A stretch of 6,564 nt of DNA from assembly GCF_023229105.1 (NCBI RefSeq), contig NZ_JALNZY010000098.1, positions 1 through 6,564 on the forward strand, read 5' to 3'. The position numbers and the translations under genes are program-made. Below are positions 5,260-6,564 of the stretch, one piece after another. This DNA is from Sulfurimonas sp. (GTDB lineage: Bacteria > Campylobacterota > Campylobacteria > Campylobacterales > Sulfurimonadaceae). The notes below the pieces were generated by a model. That model saw only the letters and a program-made list of their open reading frames with translations, was not told where the DNA came from and made no database searches. Position 1 is the first letter of the stretch, and each line of letters starts with the position of its first letter.

Positions 5260-6162
5260 ATGTTAAAAGACTTTGCAAAATTACAAACTTTTTTAATGGT
5301 CATAAAAGAGAAGAGTTTCTCTAAAGCATCAGCAAAATTAGGCATTTCGCAACCTGCTGTTACACAACAAATAAAGTTTATTGAAGATTATCTTGATACT
5401 AAAATAGTTGAGAGAAAAAAGAACGGCATACTCCTTACAAAAGAGGGTGAAGATCTTTTTAGAATCGCATCAAGACTTGAAAAAACAATTACAAGTAGTG
5501 AAAAAGAGCTTTTAAAAATAGTAAATAAAGACTTCACATTTGTTATCGGCTCCTCAAATACCATCGGAAACTATATATTACCAAACTATCTTAGTGAGAT
5601 AAAAAAGAGAATAAACAATAATGTTTATATGAATGTTGCGCTTTCAAGTGAAGTTATAGACCAACTTGAAGATAAAAAGACAGATATTGCAATCATAGAG
5701 TCTCCTGTATTTAAGGATGGAATTGTTTATCGAAAATGGGTTTTAGACGAGCTTGTAGTTTTTTCAAATCAACCTTTAAAGAAAAATTTAAATGCAGAAG
5801 ATCTCCTTGAATTTGACTGGATATGCAGAGAGGAAACTTCTCATACAAGAAAATTAACAAGCGAAGTTTTTGATGAGATGGGCGTTCAGTGTATTAATTT
5901 TCAAGTTCTTGGTGTTTTAGCTAGCCCTACGGCAATAAAAGAGTCCGTTTTACATGCTAATCCAACAAATTCAAGACCTGTTGTCTCAATCATGTCAAAA
6001 CATGCCATAGCAAATGAAGTAAAAGAGGGAAGGCTTTTTGAAGCAAGACTTCAAAATTATAAAATAGAAAGAAACTTTTATATAGCCTATCTAAAAGACA
6101 AAAAACATGACGTATTTGTTGATAATGTCGTGAACTATCTACTCTCATTAAATAAAATATAA
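5260..6162 (+). CDS. LysR-family transcriptional regulator
   Basis: This is a 300-residue cytosolic DNA-binding regulator of standard LysR length. The winged helix-turn-helix fills residues 1-63: LQTFLMVIKEKSFSKASAKL followed by GISQPAVTQQIKFIEDYLDTKI and the wing ERKKNGILLTKEGEDL. A linker helix (about 64-90) leads to a periplasmic-binding-protein-like effector domain (about 93-297) beginning FVIGSSNTIGNYILP, with the inner-lobe element TDIAIIESPV near 141-150. ATG 5260 is preceded by TAGGA with a suitable spacing. It is transcribed divergently from the helicase operon, has its own promoter with a possible autoregulatory site, and ends in a hairpin, so it looks monocistronic. Members of this class often control a divergently transcribed neighbour, but here the neighbour is a housekeeping operon, so the target is probably elsewhere or itself. 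The effector ligand cannot be named from sequence; I do not recognise a specific subfamily such as CysB. Confidence 0.93.
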   Translation: MLKDFAKLQTFLMVIKEKSFSKASAKLGISQPAVTQQIKFIEDYLDTKIVERKKNGILLTKEGEDLFRIASRLEKTITSSEKELLKIVNKDFTFVIGSSNTIGNYILPNYLSEIKKRINNNVYMNVALSSEVIDQLEDKKTDIAIIESPVFKDGIVYRKWVLDELVVFSNQPLKKNLNAEDLLEFDWICREETSHTRKLTSEVFDEMGVQCINFQVLGVLASPTAIKESVLHANPTNSRPVVSIMSKHAIANEVKEGRLFEARLQNYKIERNFYIAYLKDKKHDVFVDNVVNYLLSLNKI

Positions 6163-6171
6163 ACTTCAAAC

Positions 6172-6196
6172 AGCTTGTAGCGAATTGCTACAAGTT
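6172..6196. terminator. Hairpin between convergent genes, likely bidirectional terminator
   Basis: CTTGTAGC (6174-6181) and GCTACAAG (6187-6194) pair perfectly around the 5-base loop GAATT. The stem extends by one G-T and one A-T pair to 6172-6196. It lies 9 bases after the lysR stop and 12 bases after the stop of the opposing gene. The plus strand has a T7 run only at 6212-6218 and the minus strand has only a T-rich flank, so the U-tract is imperfect. Position and stem still favour a shared terminator. Confidence 0.6.
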
Positions 6197-6208
6197 ACCT
6201 CTATAAAG

Positions 6209-6564
6209 CTATTTTTTTAAAAACTTTGAGTTCTCCGGATTTGATAAAAAAGAAGCCATTGAATTTTTAACTCCACCTTTATCTACTTTTTTAGAACTTT
6301 TTGCACTCTCTTTTTTATGACTTGCCAAATTTATAAGCAGCGGTGTCTCATCTACTATTACCTGCATAATACTAAGTAGCGGAACAGCCACAACACTACC
6401 AAAATTTTCAACTCCAAAGCCAGCTTCAAAAATGAGTTTCTCATCTACAATACTAGCAGTATCAAAAGTATAACCTGCAAGAAAAAAAAGTGTCATAGGT
6501 CTAAACTCTGCACTTATCTCCTCTGGCAAAGGAGGCTCAAAAGTTACCTCTTCTAGTTTGCACA
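6209..6564 (-). CDS. Conserved-looking protein of unknown function, possible SspB-like fold (5' end outside window)
   Basis: The reading frame stays open to the right edge. The codons upstream of TTG 6529 translate as CKLEEVTFEPP without a stop, so the start is outside and at least 118 C-terminal residues are visible. No catalytic motif or membrane segment stands out. The core reads as alternating beta strands: MTLFFLAGYTF, KLIFEAGFG, SVVAVPLLSIMQVI, TPLLINLA. This order, with an F-G turn before V-x-VP-L-x-x-I, resembles SspB, the adaptor that brings ssrA-tagged proteins to ClpXP. The core is followed by a lysine- and serine-rich tail of about 35 residues (SHKKESAKSSKKVDKGG) that ends in a more ordered NSMASFLSNPENSKFLKK. 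SspB also carries a flexible tail with a terminal ClpX-binding motif. The similarity is by eye only and may be coincidental. Otherwise this is a hypothetical protein, convergent with the lysR gene and sharing its terminator. Confidence 0.6.
   Translation of the reverse strand, partial: CKLEEVTFEPPLPEEISAEFRPMTLFFLAGYTFDTASIVDEKLIFEAGFGVENFGSVVAVPLLSIMQVIVDETPLLINLASHKKESAKSSKKVDKGGVKNSMASFLSNPENSKFLKK

Noticed and set aside
5171..5260. Small RNA or riboswitch in the divergent gap
   Set aside because: The gap is short, AT-rich and fully accounted for by two promoters and the dyad. No stable GC-containing fold is visible.

Overview
The window looks like chromosomal DNA of a free-living Campylobacterota species, most likely Sulfurimonas or a close relative. 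The evidence is the gene order UvrD/Rep helicase - truB - csrA - ispE, all overlapping or nearly touching on the minus strand. As I recall, this is the order in Campylobacterota, with smpB usually next. Low GC and protein details such as TruB with an aromatic residue in the catalytic G-x-S-G-T-L-D motif agree with this. The genus call is inference; no rRNA or species marker is present.

Layout from left to right. Positions 1-1145 (minus strand) hold a three-gene cassette: an HNH-nuclease protein with a C-terminal adaptor domain (327-1145), a 75-residue small protein (103-330), and the first 37 codons of a DUF2326/Rad50-like ATPase that runs off the left edge (1-112). The genes overlap by 4 and 10 bases. 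I read this as an ABC-three-component (ABC-3C) conflict or defence system: nuclease effector plus CTD, Middle Component 6, and SMC-like ATPase. The cassette has its own promoter candidate at 1181-1208 and sits directly after the ispE stop codon, where smpB would be expected.

Positions 1243-5148 (minus strand) are the housekeeping operon: helicase (DNA unwinding and repair), truB (tRNA pseudouridine 55), csrA (post-transcriptional regulator) and ispE (MEP isoprenoid pathway). Positions 5149-5259 are a short divergent promoter region. It contains a -10 box for the operon, a good sigma-70 promoter for the plus-strand gene, and an 8-bp inverted repeat with LysR-box geometry over that promoter's -10 box. 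Positions 5260-6162 (plus strand) encode a LysR-family regulator. A hairpin at 6172-6196 separates it from a convergent minus-strand gene (6209 to the right edge, start not in the window). That gene encodes an unrecognised protein whose core loosely resembles the ClpXP adaptor SspB and which ends in a lysine-rich tail.

The ABC-3C cassette is the likely accessory system. The partial SspB-like protein is the most open question. There is no gene-free stretch longer than about 110 bases, and I saw no RNA genes, CRISPR arrays or transposases.
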